DNA of 9,712 bases from an uncultured Fimbriimonadales bacterium (GCA_937925775.1 CALAMM010000184.1:1-9712); one strand, 5' to 3'. Counted from the stretch's first letter, positions 1 through 6,990 are shown. The notes: generated by a model not told the origin, from the sequence alone. Program-made: numbers and translations.

Positions 1-168
1 CGCTGGGACATCCCAGTGCGCCGCTGGGACATCCCAACACGCCGCTGGGACATCCCAGTGCGCCGCTGGGACATCCCAGAGCGAGTCTGGGACATCCCAG
101 AGCGAGTCTGGGACATCCCAGAGCGAGTCTGGGACGTCCCAGTGCGAGTCTGGGACATCTCCGAAGAG
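1..168. repeat. 21-bp tandem repeat, about 7.5 copies, palindromic core
   Basis: Units of exactly 21 bp begin at 1, 22, 43, 64, 85, 106, 127 and 148; the last is degenerate after about 160. Each has the near-palindromic core CTGGGACATCCCAG. In unit 7 (core 129-142) the centre is ACGT, so the 14 bp form a perfect palindrome. Units 1-4 start with CGC and units 5-8 with GTC. The tail changes from GTGCGC to GAGCGA in unit 4, so the array looks like two subtypes joined by a hybrid. Because 21 is a multiple of three, the plus strand stays open from 16 (GTG) to 198 and would give a heptad repeat around WDIP; the minus strand gives WDVP. There is no Shine-Dalgarno before the GTG, so I treat the array as non-coding. 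It runs off the left window edge, and its full length is unknown. Confidence 0.95.
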
Positions 169-172
169 GGTG

Positions 173-229
173 TTCGAAAAATCGGGGGCGTGGCATGACG
201 GAGTGGCTCGGAACTGATTATTTTTCGAA
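173..229. repeat. 10-bp inverted repeat at the 3' end of hemW
   Basis: TTCGAAAAAT (173-182) is exactly reverse-complementary to ATTTTTCGAA (220-229), with 37 bp between them. The right arm overlaps the last codons of hemW and the A of its stop codon, and also contains the 12-bp palindrome TTTTTCGAAAAA (221-232). In the hemW transcript the left arm ends the hairpin and carries a run of five U residues. This could act as an AT-rich 3' end structure, but it is not a classical GC-stem terminator. The arms are certain; the role is inference. Confidence 0.55.
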
Positions 230-1348
230 AAACGCCATGGCCACCTCGCTGTGCCAGAGCAAGCCTTCTTGTGTGAGGCGGATGGTCTTCCCCTCGCGTT
301 CCAGCCAGCCGCGCTGGACGAGGGCGTCGATAGTCTTCGCGTAGTGTGTCCGAACGGGCAGGCTGAACCGCTGCTCAAGCGTTTCCAAATCTACCCCTTC
401 CAGCAGGCGTAGCCCCAGCATCAGCGTCTCAGCCACTGCATCCCAGCCCGTGAGCCGTTCCCACTCGAACTCCAGCGACTCGCCCGCCATCACGCGCCGA
501 ATATACTCGCGGGGGTGCTTGATATTCGTCCAGCGTTTGCCCCCCATGTAGGACACTGCCCCTGGCCCGAAGCCCAAGTAAGGCTCATTACGCCAGTAAA
601 TCAGATTATGCTGGCACTCGTAGCCCGCTTGGGCGTAGTTGGAGATTTCGTACTGGCGGTAGCCTGCTTCTGCCGCAAGGCGTTGGGCGAGACGAAACAT
701 CGCCACTTGGGTCTCATCGTCGGGTAGGCTCAGCTTGCCTTTCTGATAGAGGTGATAGAATCGTGTGTTCGGCTCAAGCATGAGCGCATACAGCGCCAGG
801 TGTTCGGGCTGGAGGGCAATCGCTTTGCGCAGGTTCGCCTCCCAGCCTTCTATAGTTTGCTGTGGCAGGGCGAAGATGAGGTCTAAGTTGAGGTTTGTGA
901 AGCCTGCCGTGCGTGCCCACTCGACGCTCCGCACGACCTCCTCGGGAGTGTGAATCCGATCCATTCGCCGAAGTTCGTCCAAGTGGAACGACTGCACGCC
1001 GAGGCTGAGGCGGTTGAACCCAGCGCGGCGCATCACCTGCAACTGCTGGAGCGTGACGCTGCCTGGGTTCGCCTCGCAGGTAATCTCGGCGTTTGAGGCA
1101 AGGTCGAACTGCTGGGTTAGATGCTCCAAGATGCCTGCGAGCGCGTCGCCTGAAAGAACGGTCGGTGTGCCCCCTCCGAAAAACACGGTGTCGAACCGTT
1201 CTCCTGCGTAGGGCGACGCCTCGATTTCACGATGGAGCGCCTCGATGAACGGCTCGATAAGCGCGTCCATCCCTGCGTAGCTGTTGAAATCGCAGTACCC
1301 GCACTTGCGATGGCAGAATGGGATGTGAACATAGATGCCTTGCTTCAT
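218..1348 (-). CDS. hemW: HemW, radical SAM heme chaperone (formerly called oxygen-independent coproporphyrinogen III oxidase-like)
   Basis: A 376-residue radical SAM protein. The N-terminus has the cluster motif CHRKCGYCDF, with C12, C16 and C19 ligating the 4Fe-4S cluster. A phenylalanine (F21) stands where true HemN coproporphyrinogen oxidases have a fourth cysteine, which is typical of HemW. GGGTP at 58-62 is the SAM-binding glycine motif. The C-terminal third matches the HemN C-terminal winged-helix type region. HemW proteins bind heme and deliver it to respiratory enzymes in the cytoplasm or at the membrane. I chose the ATG at 1348 because it overlaps the upstream stop as ATGA and has GGAG 8 nt upstream. 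An in-frame GTG at 1357 would add three residues. It is the last gene of the four-gene minus-strand operon. Family assignment is firm; HemW versus HemN-like is based on the cysteine pattern. Confidence 0.93.
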   Translation of the reverse strand: MKQGIYVHIPFCHRKCGYCDFNSYAGMDALIEPFIEALHREIEASPYAGERFDTVFFGGGTPTVLSGDALAGILEHLTQQFDLASNAEITCEANPGSVTLQQLQVMRRAGFNRLSLGVQSFHLDELRRMDRIHTPEEVVRSVEWARTAGFTNLNLDLIFALPQQTIEGWEANLRKAIALQPEHLALYALMLEPNTRFYHLYQKGKLSLPDDETQVAMFRLAQRLAAEAGYRQYEISNYAQAGYECQHNLIYWRNEPYLGFGPGAVSYMGGKRWTNIKHPREYIRRVMAGESLEFEWERLTGWDAVAETLMLGLRLLEGVDLETLEQRFSLPVRTHYAKTIDALVQRGWLEREGKTIRLTQEGLLWHSEVAMAFFEK

Positions 1349-2988
1349 AAATCCCACTCCAGTTGGATCCCCTGACTACGGAGCAAATTTTGATACTCTT
1401 CCAGCAGGGCGGGTGTTTCGTACACCTGATGTGGTTCAGTTCGGCGCAGGGTGCAGAACGCCGCGAGCAGCCCTGCCGACTCGCCGATGTTCCATTCCAC
1501 AGGGTGTAGCCGATAGCAGCCGTTCGTGATGTGTGTGGTGCCGATGTTTTTGCAGGCGGGCAACAGATTGCGCATGCGCACGGGTATCAACGCGCCCAGC
1601 GGGAGTTGGAACGGCAGGGTGGGGATGTCGATATAGTTGTCGCCGCCAGTGCTGGGGTGCAGGTCGATGCGATAATAGCCCACGCCCACGCTGTCGGGGA
1701 ACCGTTCGGCGAGGGTCTCGCCCGCGCGACATTCTGCGCTCACATGCTGCTCCAGCACGGTGAACCGCGCTCGGATGCGCCGCGATTCGCGCACATAGAC
1801 CTGCTGCGCCATCCGACAAGACTCGCTGCGGTCTGTGCCTGTAATATCAGGACGCAGGTGCAAGCCGGGGTAGCCTGTGCCTCCATCTGGGCGCGGCGCT
1901 TCCGTTTGCAGCCAGTAAAGCAAGCACTCTGAAAGCTCATAGGCGGCAGACTCGTGCGAGGTGGACGCGCCTGGAATTTCGGACAGAGTGAACCCGTAGG
2001 CGGAGGGCGCGGCGTTCGGGTTCGCTGGCTCCTCATCTGCAGGTGGGTAAAGATTGCCTAAAAAGTAGTCGTTCTGGGGCCAGTTCACGATGGTTACAGC
2101 TTGTGGGGCGAGCGCGGGCGGGTAGAGGCTGGGGTCAACTACCTGTCGATAGCGGAACATCGCAGGCGTTCCGTCTTCCCCGAAGAGGCTCAGGCGACGC
2201 GGCTCGAGCGTGATAGGGTTCACATCGAGCCAGCTCAGAAACGGCGCGGGCCAGAACGGAGGTCGGAACGCTTTCCAGAAGTCGTAGCCGCGCGGCTTGG
2301 TGCCGACATAGTCGCCCTCTGGGTCGTAGCCCATCGCGAAGCACCAAGTGAATGCTTGCATGTTGGCAGGTTGCGGCTCGGGCTTGGCGTGCGGCTCGCC
2401 CGTTTCCCAATGCGACTCCGCGCCCGTCACATATTCCACCTTCGCTTTCGGCAGCAGTTCGCCTGTGTCGGTGGCGTCTAAGATGTATCGCGCTTCCACA
2501 AAGAGCGTGGCGGAGCGGTTCGGGTCGTAAAAAAGCGCGCCGCGCACGAAATCGCCGTCGGTGTCCAGTGCGTGCAGGCTGAGCTGTGCTACTGTCAGGT
2601 CGCCGCGCATTTGAGGGTACATCAGCATCGACTCGAGCACCGTTTTGGCGACGCGCGGTTCGCAGCAGAGTGGGCTCACCCAGCCGCCGCCGGGGTTGAG
2701 GTATGGCTCGGCGCGCGCCGCTGCCGTGAGCGGGTAGTAGCGTCGGTAGAAATCGCGGATGGCGTCGCGCAACTGGCGGTAGCGGCGCGTGCAACCCTGT
2801 GTTTCGATATAGCGATGCTCGTCGGGCGGCACCGCCTGCGCCGTGAGCTGCCCGCCCAGCCACCGACCGGGTTCGACTACCAAGAGCGTCTTCACACCGA
2901 GCGAGGCGCACGCCAACGCTGCCGCGCAACCGCCCAGACTGCCCCCGACAATCAGCACCTCTGCTCTTGCATCGAAATCGCCACGCAC
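1345..2988 (-). CDS. FAD-dependent oxidoreductase, PF12831-like family
   Basis: A 547-residue flavoprotein with no signal peptide or membrane span. The N-terminal dinucleotide fold reads VGGSLGG at residues 14-20, with serine at the third glycine position, followed about 20 residues later by the acidic end of strand 2 (VVEPGR) and GGQLTAQ. DATDTGELLP near residues 170-180 and the C-terminal segment with LIPVRMRNLLPACKN and a conserved HPVEWNIGESAG (about 460-515) match the FAD_oxidored family. That family is common in planctomycete-like and armatimonad-like genomes and its substrates are mostly unknown, so I assign no substrate. The GTG start at 2988 lies 17 bp after the era stop, with only a distant GAGCAGG as possible ribosome site. 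A GTG ten codons downstream is an alternative but would shorten the first beta strand. The stop overlaps the hemW start (ATGA), which suggests translational coupling. Confidence 0.85.
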   Translation of the reverse strand: MRGDFDARAEVLIVGGSLGGCAAALACASLGVKTLLVVEPGRWLGGQLTAQAVPPDEHRYIETQGCTRRYRQLRDAIRDFYRRYYPLTAAARAEPYLNPGGGWVSPLCCEPRVAKTVLESMLMYPQMRGDLTVAQLSLHALDTDGDFVRGALFYDPNRSATLFVEARYILDATDTGELLPKAKVEYVTGAESHWETGEPHAKPEPQPANMQAFTWCFAMGYDPEGDYVGTKPRGYDFWKAFRPPFWPAPFLSWLDVNPITLEPRRLSLFGEDGTPAMFRYRQVVDPSLYPPALAPQAVTIVNWPQNDYFLGNLYPPADEEPANPNAAPSAYGFTLSEIPGASTSHESAAYELSECLLYWLQTEAPRPDGGTGYPGLHLRPDITGTDRSESCRMAQQVYVRESRRIRARFTVLEQHVSAECRAGETLAERFPDSVGVGYYRIDLHPSTGGDNYIDIPTLPFQLPLGALIPVRMRNLLPACKNIGTTHITNGCYRLHPVEWNIGESAGLLAAFCTLRRTEPHQVYETPALLEEYQNLLRSQGIQLEWDL

Positions 2989-3005
2989 ACCGAGAGTTTA
3001 CCTGC

Positions 3006-3908
3006 TCAACTCTCAATCTGCTGGAAGAAGCTGGGGATGTTGCGCCAATCTTCGCGCACTTTGACCCAAAGCTCCAAATAAATCTTGCGTCCGAGCCAGT
3101 GTTCGAGTTCCTCACGGGCGCGTTGCCCGATTTTTTTGAGCATCTGACCGCCCTCACCAATCACGATGCCCTTGTGCGTGTCGCGCTCCACATAAATCGT
3201 CGCCGCGATATACAGCACGCCGTTGGGACGCTCCTCCCAGCGTTCGAGAGCGACGCCGATTCCGTGGGGCACCTCGTGATAGGTGTAAAGGAGGGCTTTT
3301 TCGCGGATTATCTCGGCAGCAAAGAGGCGTTCGGGCTGGTCGGTAATCTGTTCTTGGGGGAAAAACGGCGGTCCCTCAGGAAGATGCTTGAGGATTATGT
3401 CCAGCAGTTTATCGCAGTTATGCCCCTTGACCGCGTTGGTCATCATCCAGTCGGCGTGGTTGGGCACAAGTTGCCAGTAGGCTTCGGTATGGGGCTTCAC
3501 CTTGTCAGGGGGCAGTTTGTCCATCTTATTCAGCACCAGCACGATGGGTGCGCGCGCCTCTTTGTGGAGCAGTTCGGCGATTTGCTGGTCTTCCGCGCTG
3601 GGCGGTTTGGAGGCGTCCACTACGAAAAGGATGAGGTCCGCGTCGGGCAGCGCACTCACGGCGGCTTCCACCATTCGCTCGCCGAGCTTGTATTTCGGCT
3701 TGTGGATGCCAGGCGTATCCACGAACACGACTTGGGCGTCGGGGCGGTTCAGAATGCCCAGAATGCGGCGGCGCGTGGTCTGCGGGCGTGGCGAGACGAT
3801 GCTCACCTTGCGCCCGACGAAGTGGTTCACCAGCGTGCTTTTGCCGACATTCGGCTTGCCAATCACCGCGACAAACCCGGAGCGGAAGCTTGGAGACTGC
3901 TCACTCAT
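3006..3908 (-). CDS. era: GTPase Era, 30S ribosome assembly factor
   Basis: A 300-residue protein of the usual Era length. It binds GTP and 16S rRNA 3' end during small-subunit maturation, and cycles between cytoplasm and membrane. Visible GTPase motifs are the P-loop GKPNVGKST (17-25), switch I PQTTRRRILG (42-51), DTPG (64-67) and NKMD (127-130). The G5 region reads TNAVKG (157-162), where the common form is SALKG. The C-terminal KH domain (about 210-285) contains the GxxG loop GEGG and the diagnostic LELWVKV. The reading frame stays open upstream to 4037. I place the start at the ATG at 3908 because it has GGGAG about 8 nt upstream and the protein then begins right before the G domain. The start overlaps the end of the NYN gene by 8 bp, so the two are probably translationally coupled. 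Confidence 0.97.
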   Translation of the reverse strand: MSEQSPSFRSGFVAVIGKPNVGKSTLVNHFVGRKVSIVSPRPQTTRRRILGILNRPDAQVVFVDTPGIHKPKYKLGERMVEAAVSALPDADLILFVVDASKPPSAEDQQIAELLHKEARAPIVLVLNKMDKLPPDKVKPHTEAYWQLVPNHADWMMTNAVKGHNCDKLLDIILKHLPEGPPFFPQEQITDQPERLFAAEIIREKALLYTYHEVPHGIGVALERWEERPNGVLYIAATIYVERDTHKGIVIGEGGQMLKKIGQRAREELEHWLGRKIYLELWVKVREDWRNIPSFFQQIES

Positions 3909-4488
3909 GACGGCTCCCTTCCGATGCCGACGCCGTGCCGTACGCGCTCTTGTCAGGACACGGCTCAGGGGCACGATCGGTGCGGGCAATATACCGCTCC
4001 ATATCGCGCAAATCGTGGAAGTTCGGACCCGTCGCAATGCGCAGCTCGCGCGCGGTCATCTCCGGGTGCGCGAACACCATCACTTTCTTGCCCTTCGCCC
4101 GCAGCGTCTCTACCAGTCGCTCGAAGTTGCCGTCACCGCTTAGAATCACACACACATCGTAGTGATCCAGCGTCAGCAGCGCGTCGATTACGATGTCCAC
4201 CGCCAATTCAATCCGCTCCCAGGGTAGTTCCTCGCGTCCCTCGCCGCAACATCCCTTGATGGGGCGCGTGCGCAACACATAGCCCGAATGCAGCAGATAA
4301 TCATGGAAGGTCGCGTCGCGCCCCTTCGTGTTCGGGTCGACCGCCGTGTAGTAGTAAGCGTCCGCGACCTTCATGCCCAGAGTCGTCCGAAAATAGCAGA
4401 GCAGCCTGCGATAGTCAATAAACCATCCGAGCCGCTTCTGGGCGTAATACATGTTTGCGCCGTCAACAAATATTGAAACCCGCTCCAA
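3901..4488 (-). CDS. NYN/LabA-like domain protein, probable PIN-fold RNase
   Basis: A 195-residue protein with the NYN (PIN-like) nuclease fold. FVDGANMYY at 7-15 supplies the first acidic residue (D9). Further acidic positions are D98 in LAVDIVIDAL and D119 in SGDGNF (117-122). In many family members that last motif is SGDxDF; here the second aspartate is asparagine (N121), so metal binding or activity could differ. The last 30 or so residues are charged and probably disordered. The start is TTG at 4488, chosen because AGGAGGTG sits 7 nt upstream and the protein begins directly with the first beta strand. It heads the operon and overlaps era by 8 bp. Proteins of this fold are thought to act on RNA. 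A role in ribosome-linked RNA processing is only an inference from the era neighbour. Confidence 0.85.
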   Translation of the reverse strand: MERVSIFVDGANMYYAQKRLGWFIDYRRLLCYFRTTLGMKVADAYYYTAVDPNTKGRDATFHDYLLHSGYVLRTRPIKGCCGEGREELPWERIELAVDIVIDALLTLDHYDVCVILSGDGNFERLVETLRAKGKKVMVFAHPEMTARELRIATGPNFHDLRDMERYIARTDRAPEPCPDKSAYGTASASEGSRHE

Positions 4489-4495
4489 CAGAGAA

Positions 4496-4503
4496 CACCT
4501 CCT
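4496..4503 (-). promoter_or_regulatory. Strong Shine-Dalgarno deciding a TTG start
   Basis: On the minus strand the sequence reads AGGAGGTG, an 8-base match to the anti-Shine-Dalgarno, with a 7-nt spacer to the TTG codon at 4488. There is no ATG or GTG at a comparable distance. The strong site probably offsets the weak initiation codon. Confidence 0.85.
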
Positions 4504-4506
4504 ACG

Positions 4507-4526
4507 ATACTCAAAAATGGAGTATA
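4507..4526 (-). promoter_or_regulatory. Candidate promoter -10 and overlapping operator-like inverted repeat for the NYN-era-FAD-hemW operon
   Basis: On the minus strand TATACT (4521-4526) is a good -10 hexamer, preceded by GG. It would give a start site near 4514 and a leader of about 26 nt containing the Shine-Dalgarno. I see no convincing -35 hexamer (the 17-bp spacer position reads GCCGAA). The inverted repeat ATACTC (4507-4512) and GAGTAT (4520-4525), separated by 7 bp, overlaps the -10 and the predicted start site, where a repressor site would be expected. Six-base arms can arise by chance. Confidence 0.45.
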
Positions 4527-4551
4527 CCCTACTTTGCAGGAATTTCGGCTC

Positions 4552-4558
4552 TTATAGC
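4552..4558 (+). promoter_or_regulatory. Possible -10 element for a leaderless amidohydrolase mRNA
   Basis: TTATAGC lies about 9-14 nt before the ATG at 4567. No Shine-Dalgarno-like purine run lies between it and the ATG. If this is the -10 element, transcription would start at or within a few bases of the start codon. I found no good -35 at 16-18 bp, so this remains tentative. Confidence 0.3.
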
Positions 4559-4566
4559 GAACCCCG

Positions 4567-6162
4567 ATGGGTATGCACCTGATTTACGGCGCGCCGATTT
4601 ACACTTTCTGGAGCGAGCTGCCGATTGCAGAGGCGATGGTTATACGGGAAGGGCGCATCCTCGCGGTAGGCTCAAAGGAGGACCTTGCCGCGCGCTACCC
4701 TGACGCGAAGCGTGTGGTCGTGGATGGCAAAGCCATCGTCCCCGCTTTCAACGATTGCCACATGCACATCCTGCCTTTGGGAATTGATTTGGGTAAGGCG
4801 GATTTACGCGGCTGCACGAGCGTTGCCGAGATTCAGCAGCGGCTACGAGCGTGGATGGAGGCGAATCCTGACGCTGCATGGGTGCTGGGACGCGCCTACG
4901 ACCAGAACCTGCTTCCAGAGGGCAAACACCTCACGCGCCACGAGTTGGATGCGGTGTGCGCGGAAAAGCCTATCTATCTCAACCATGTGAGCAAGCATGG
5001 CGCGGCGGTGAACACGCTGGCGCTGCGGATTGCTGGCATTACGCGCGATACTCCCGACCCCGACGACGGGGTCATTCTGCGTGATGAGGACGGCGAGCCG
5101 ACGGGGATTTTGCTGGAGAGCGCTGCCAGCTTGGTTTCGAAGCATATTCCGAAACCTTCGGGCGCGGAACTGGTTCAGGCGGTGCATCGGGCGTGTGAAG
5201 ATTTGGCGCGGCGTGGCATCCTGGCGGCGAGCGATGCGTCCACTGGCTGGCACGACCTTGAGGCGGAGGTGGCGGCGTATGCTCAGGCGTTGGAAGAGGG
5301 CGCGCCCGTGCGGATGACGCTTATGCCGCTATTTAGCGCTGCCCGACGCGCGGGCTGGCTGGAACACACGGAGCAATCGGGCGAGGCGACGGGGTTCAGC
5401 CCGCATCCGCCCACACCGCATCCCGACTTGCGCTGGGGCGCTGTCAAACTCTTCGCCGATGGCGCGTTCACCACCCGCACCGCCGCCCTGCGCCAGCCCT
5501 ACGCCGATACGCCCACCACAGGCGTGCTGATGTACGAACCTGAAGAGCTGATGGAGCGGATCTTGACCGTACATCGTGCGGGCTGGCAGTGTGCCGTGCA
5601 CGCGATTGGCGATTACGCGATTGCGCTTGTGCTTCGCGGCTACCGCCGTGCGCTGGAAGCCTATCCGCGCCCCCACCACCGCCACCGAATCGAACACGCG
5701 ATGCTGATGGCGGATGACCTGATGGCGGAGATGCAGGCACTGGGCGTGGTGGTTGTGCCCCAGCCAGAGTTTCTGTGGTGGCTCACGACAGCTTATCTGA
5801 AAGGCTTGGGCGAGCGCGCGTTGTCGCTGATGCCGTTCCGCAGCTGGCTACAGGCGGGCGTGGCGATGGGCTTCAGCTCCGACCAGCCCGTTGTGCCCGG
5901 CGACCCGATCATCGGCTGGCGCGCGGCGGTGACCCGCACCAGTCGCGACGGAACCTGCCTGAACCCCGAAGAGGGCTTAGACCCGCTCACTGCCCTGCAG
6001 ATGTTCACTGTGGGCGCCGCCTACGCCACCGCCGACGAGGCAGTGGGCATCCTCGCGCCCGGCAAGCAGGCGCGTTTCATCGCGCTCTCCCACCTCCCAG
6101 AGCAAATCGCGGACGCCGAGATGCAGGTCATCGCAACCAGCCGAGAACTGCTGCAGGCATAG
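4567..6162 (+). CDS. Amidohydrolase family 3 metal-dependent hydrolase (YtcJ-like)
   Basis: A 531-residue protein of the Amidohydro_3 type (PF07969). An N-terminal beta-sandwich part (about 1-58) leads into the metal motif HMH (H65, H67). VKLFADGAF (293-301), AVHAIGD with H345, HRIEHA with H377 and SSDQPV with D439 complete the usual metal-site set of the TIM barrel. A second beta-sandwich piece at the C-terminus contains GILAPGKQARF. No signal peptide is seen, so it is probably cytoplasmic. Family members hydrolyse varied amide or imide bonds, and the substrate cannot be told from sequence. The start is ATG 4567, with a second in-frame ATG two codons later; neither has a clear ribosome site. 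It is transcribed divergently from the NYN gene (78 bp between starts) and converges on thyX across 42 bp in which I see no clear terminator hairpin with a T run. Confidence 0.9.
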   Translation: MGMHLIYGAPIYTFWSELPIAEAMVIREGRILAVGSKEDLAARYPDAKRVVVDGKAIVPAFNDCHMHILPLGIDLGKADLRGCTSVAEIQQRLRAWMEANPDAAWVLGRAYDQNLLPEGKHLTRHELDAVCAEKPIYLNHVSKHGAAVNTLALRIAGITRDTPDPDDGVILRDEDGEPTGILLESAASLVSKHIPKPSGAELVQAVHRACEDLARRGILAASDASTGWHDLEAEVAAYAQALEEGAPVRMTLMPLFSAARRAGWLEHTEQSGEATGFSPHPPTPHPDLRWGAVKLFADGAFTTRTAALRQPYADTPTTGVLMYEPEELMERILTVHRAGWQCAVHAIGDYAIALVLRGYRRALEAYPRPHHRHRIEHAMLMADDLMAEMQALGVVVVPQPEFLWWLTTAYLKGLGERALSLMPFRSWLQAGVAMGFSSDQPVVPGDPIIGWRAAVTRTSRDGTCLNPEEGLDPLTALQMFTVGAAYATADEAVGILAPGKQARFIALSHLPEQIADAEMQVIATSRELLQA

Positions 6163-6204
6163 AGAGGCGCGCCCTACGCACCAGCGCATCCATGAACGCG
6201 CAGG

Positions 6205-6990
6205 CTACTCCCGCTCCACCAGCTGCCCCCGCTTGTAAAGGTCCCACACGCGGAACACCGAGTTCCTGTGCGGGCGAATCTTGCAGTGTTCGTCCTCATT
6301 GCGCTTCTCGTCGCAATAGCCCAGCGGCACGCACTTGGGAACCAGCAACTTGCCGAAGTAGGGATCCGCAGCCATCACCTCCTTGCGTATCAGCTTGAAT
6401 AGCTGCCGAATTTCCCACTGGGCGAGCGTGCAAAGACGCAACCCTGCCATATGCATTAGCTGGCGCAGGTTAACGGTCATAATCAGGTTCGTCGCCACGG
6501 CGTTGGGGAAGACGAACCGCGCGTCCTCAGCAGGGATGCCCTGCGCCAGAAAGCGGTGATAAATCGCTTCGCTCTCATCGCGGAATCGCTCGAACTCTCG
6601 CAGGGCTTCGGGATTCGCCTCGATACTGGGCGGGATGACATACTGGGGTTCTTTATATTTCACATAGCGCTGGCTCTGCTGGTCGAACGCGACGCCGATG
6701 CGATGGCGCACAAGCTGATGGCTGAGCGCACGGCTCACCCCCGAAATCGCGAAAGTGAAACTGATATGCTCAATCGTGCTGTGGTGTCCCGATTCCACAA
6801 CATGTTCGATCAGCTGCATCACCCGCTCTGGGGGTGTCTTGTCCGCAAGGAACTCGTCCCAGATTTGCTGGGGTGTCTTTTCGCTGTAGCAAGTACGCGC
6901 CGCAAGATAAATCAGCCCGCGATAGTACCGACGAATCGTCTCGGCTTCGGGAAACACCAGCGAGACTTCCATCACACCGCGCTTTGCCAT
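6205..6990 (-). CDS. thyX: Flavin-dependent thymidylate synthase ThyX
   Basis: A 261-residue ThyX, which makes dTMP from dUMP using FAD, NADPH and methylene-tetrahydrofolate in the cytoplasm. It carries the conserved ESGHHSTIEH segment and the family signature reading RHRIGVAFDQQSQRY. Here eight residues separate RHR from the serine, one more than the commonly quoted RHRX7S. LRQLMHMAGLRLCTLAQWEIRQL is the conserved C-terminal dUMP/flavin-site helix region. The open frame continues upstream to 7170, but the family similarity begins at MEVSLVF. The ATG at 6990 is used here. The ATG at 6972, which would give 255 residues starting at MEV, is an equally reasonable start. Neither has a strong Shine-Dalgarno. 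No thyA is visible in the window. The gene lies alone on its strand, divergent from the small ORF and recX. Confidence 0.95.
   Translation of the reverse strand: MAKRGVMEVSLVFPEAETIRRYYRGLIYLAARTCYSEKTPQQIWDEFLADKTPPERVMQLIEHVVESGHHSTIEHISFTFAISGVSRALSHQLVRHRIGVAFDQQSQRYVKYKEPQYVIPPSIEANPEALREFERFRDESEAIYHRFLAQGIPAEDARFVFPNAVATNLIMTVNLRQLMHMAGLRLCTLAQWEIRQLFKLIRKEVMAADPYFGKLLVPKCVPLGYCDEKRNEDEHCKIRPHRNSVFRVWDLYKRGQLVERE

Noticed and set aside
1..168. Possible CRISPR array in the left-end repeats
   Set aside because: The 21-bp units are directly adjacent with no spacers.
2135..3160. 341-codon minus-strand frame overlapping the FAD oxidoreductase
   Set aside because: It is a +1/-1 shadow of the oxidoreductase gene, very arginine/alanine-rich, with no domain. 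The oxidoreductase frame holds all the conserved motifs.
3937..3956. Similar strings around GCGCTCTTGTCAGG (NYN end) and GCGCTCTTTTCAGG (inside recX, near 7651)
   Set aside because: Both lie inside coding regions in unrelated genes, on opposite strands relative to transcription; a short chance match is likely.
2967..4259. 430-codon open frame on the plus strand opposite era and the NYN gene
   Set aside because: It lies antisense to two clearly recognised genes, has no family motif, and is low-complexity arginine/histidine-rich text typical of GC-rich shadow frames.
6163..6204. Bidirectional terminator between the convergent amidohydrolase and thyX genes
   Set aside because: Only 42 bp, with a GGCGCGCC palindrome but no stable stem followed by a T run on either strand.
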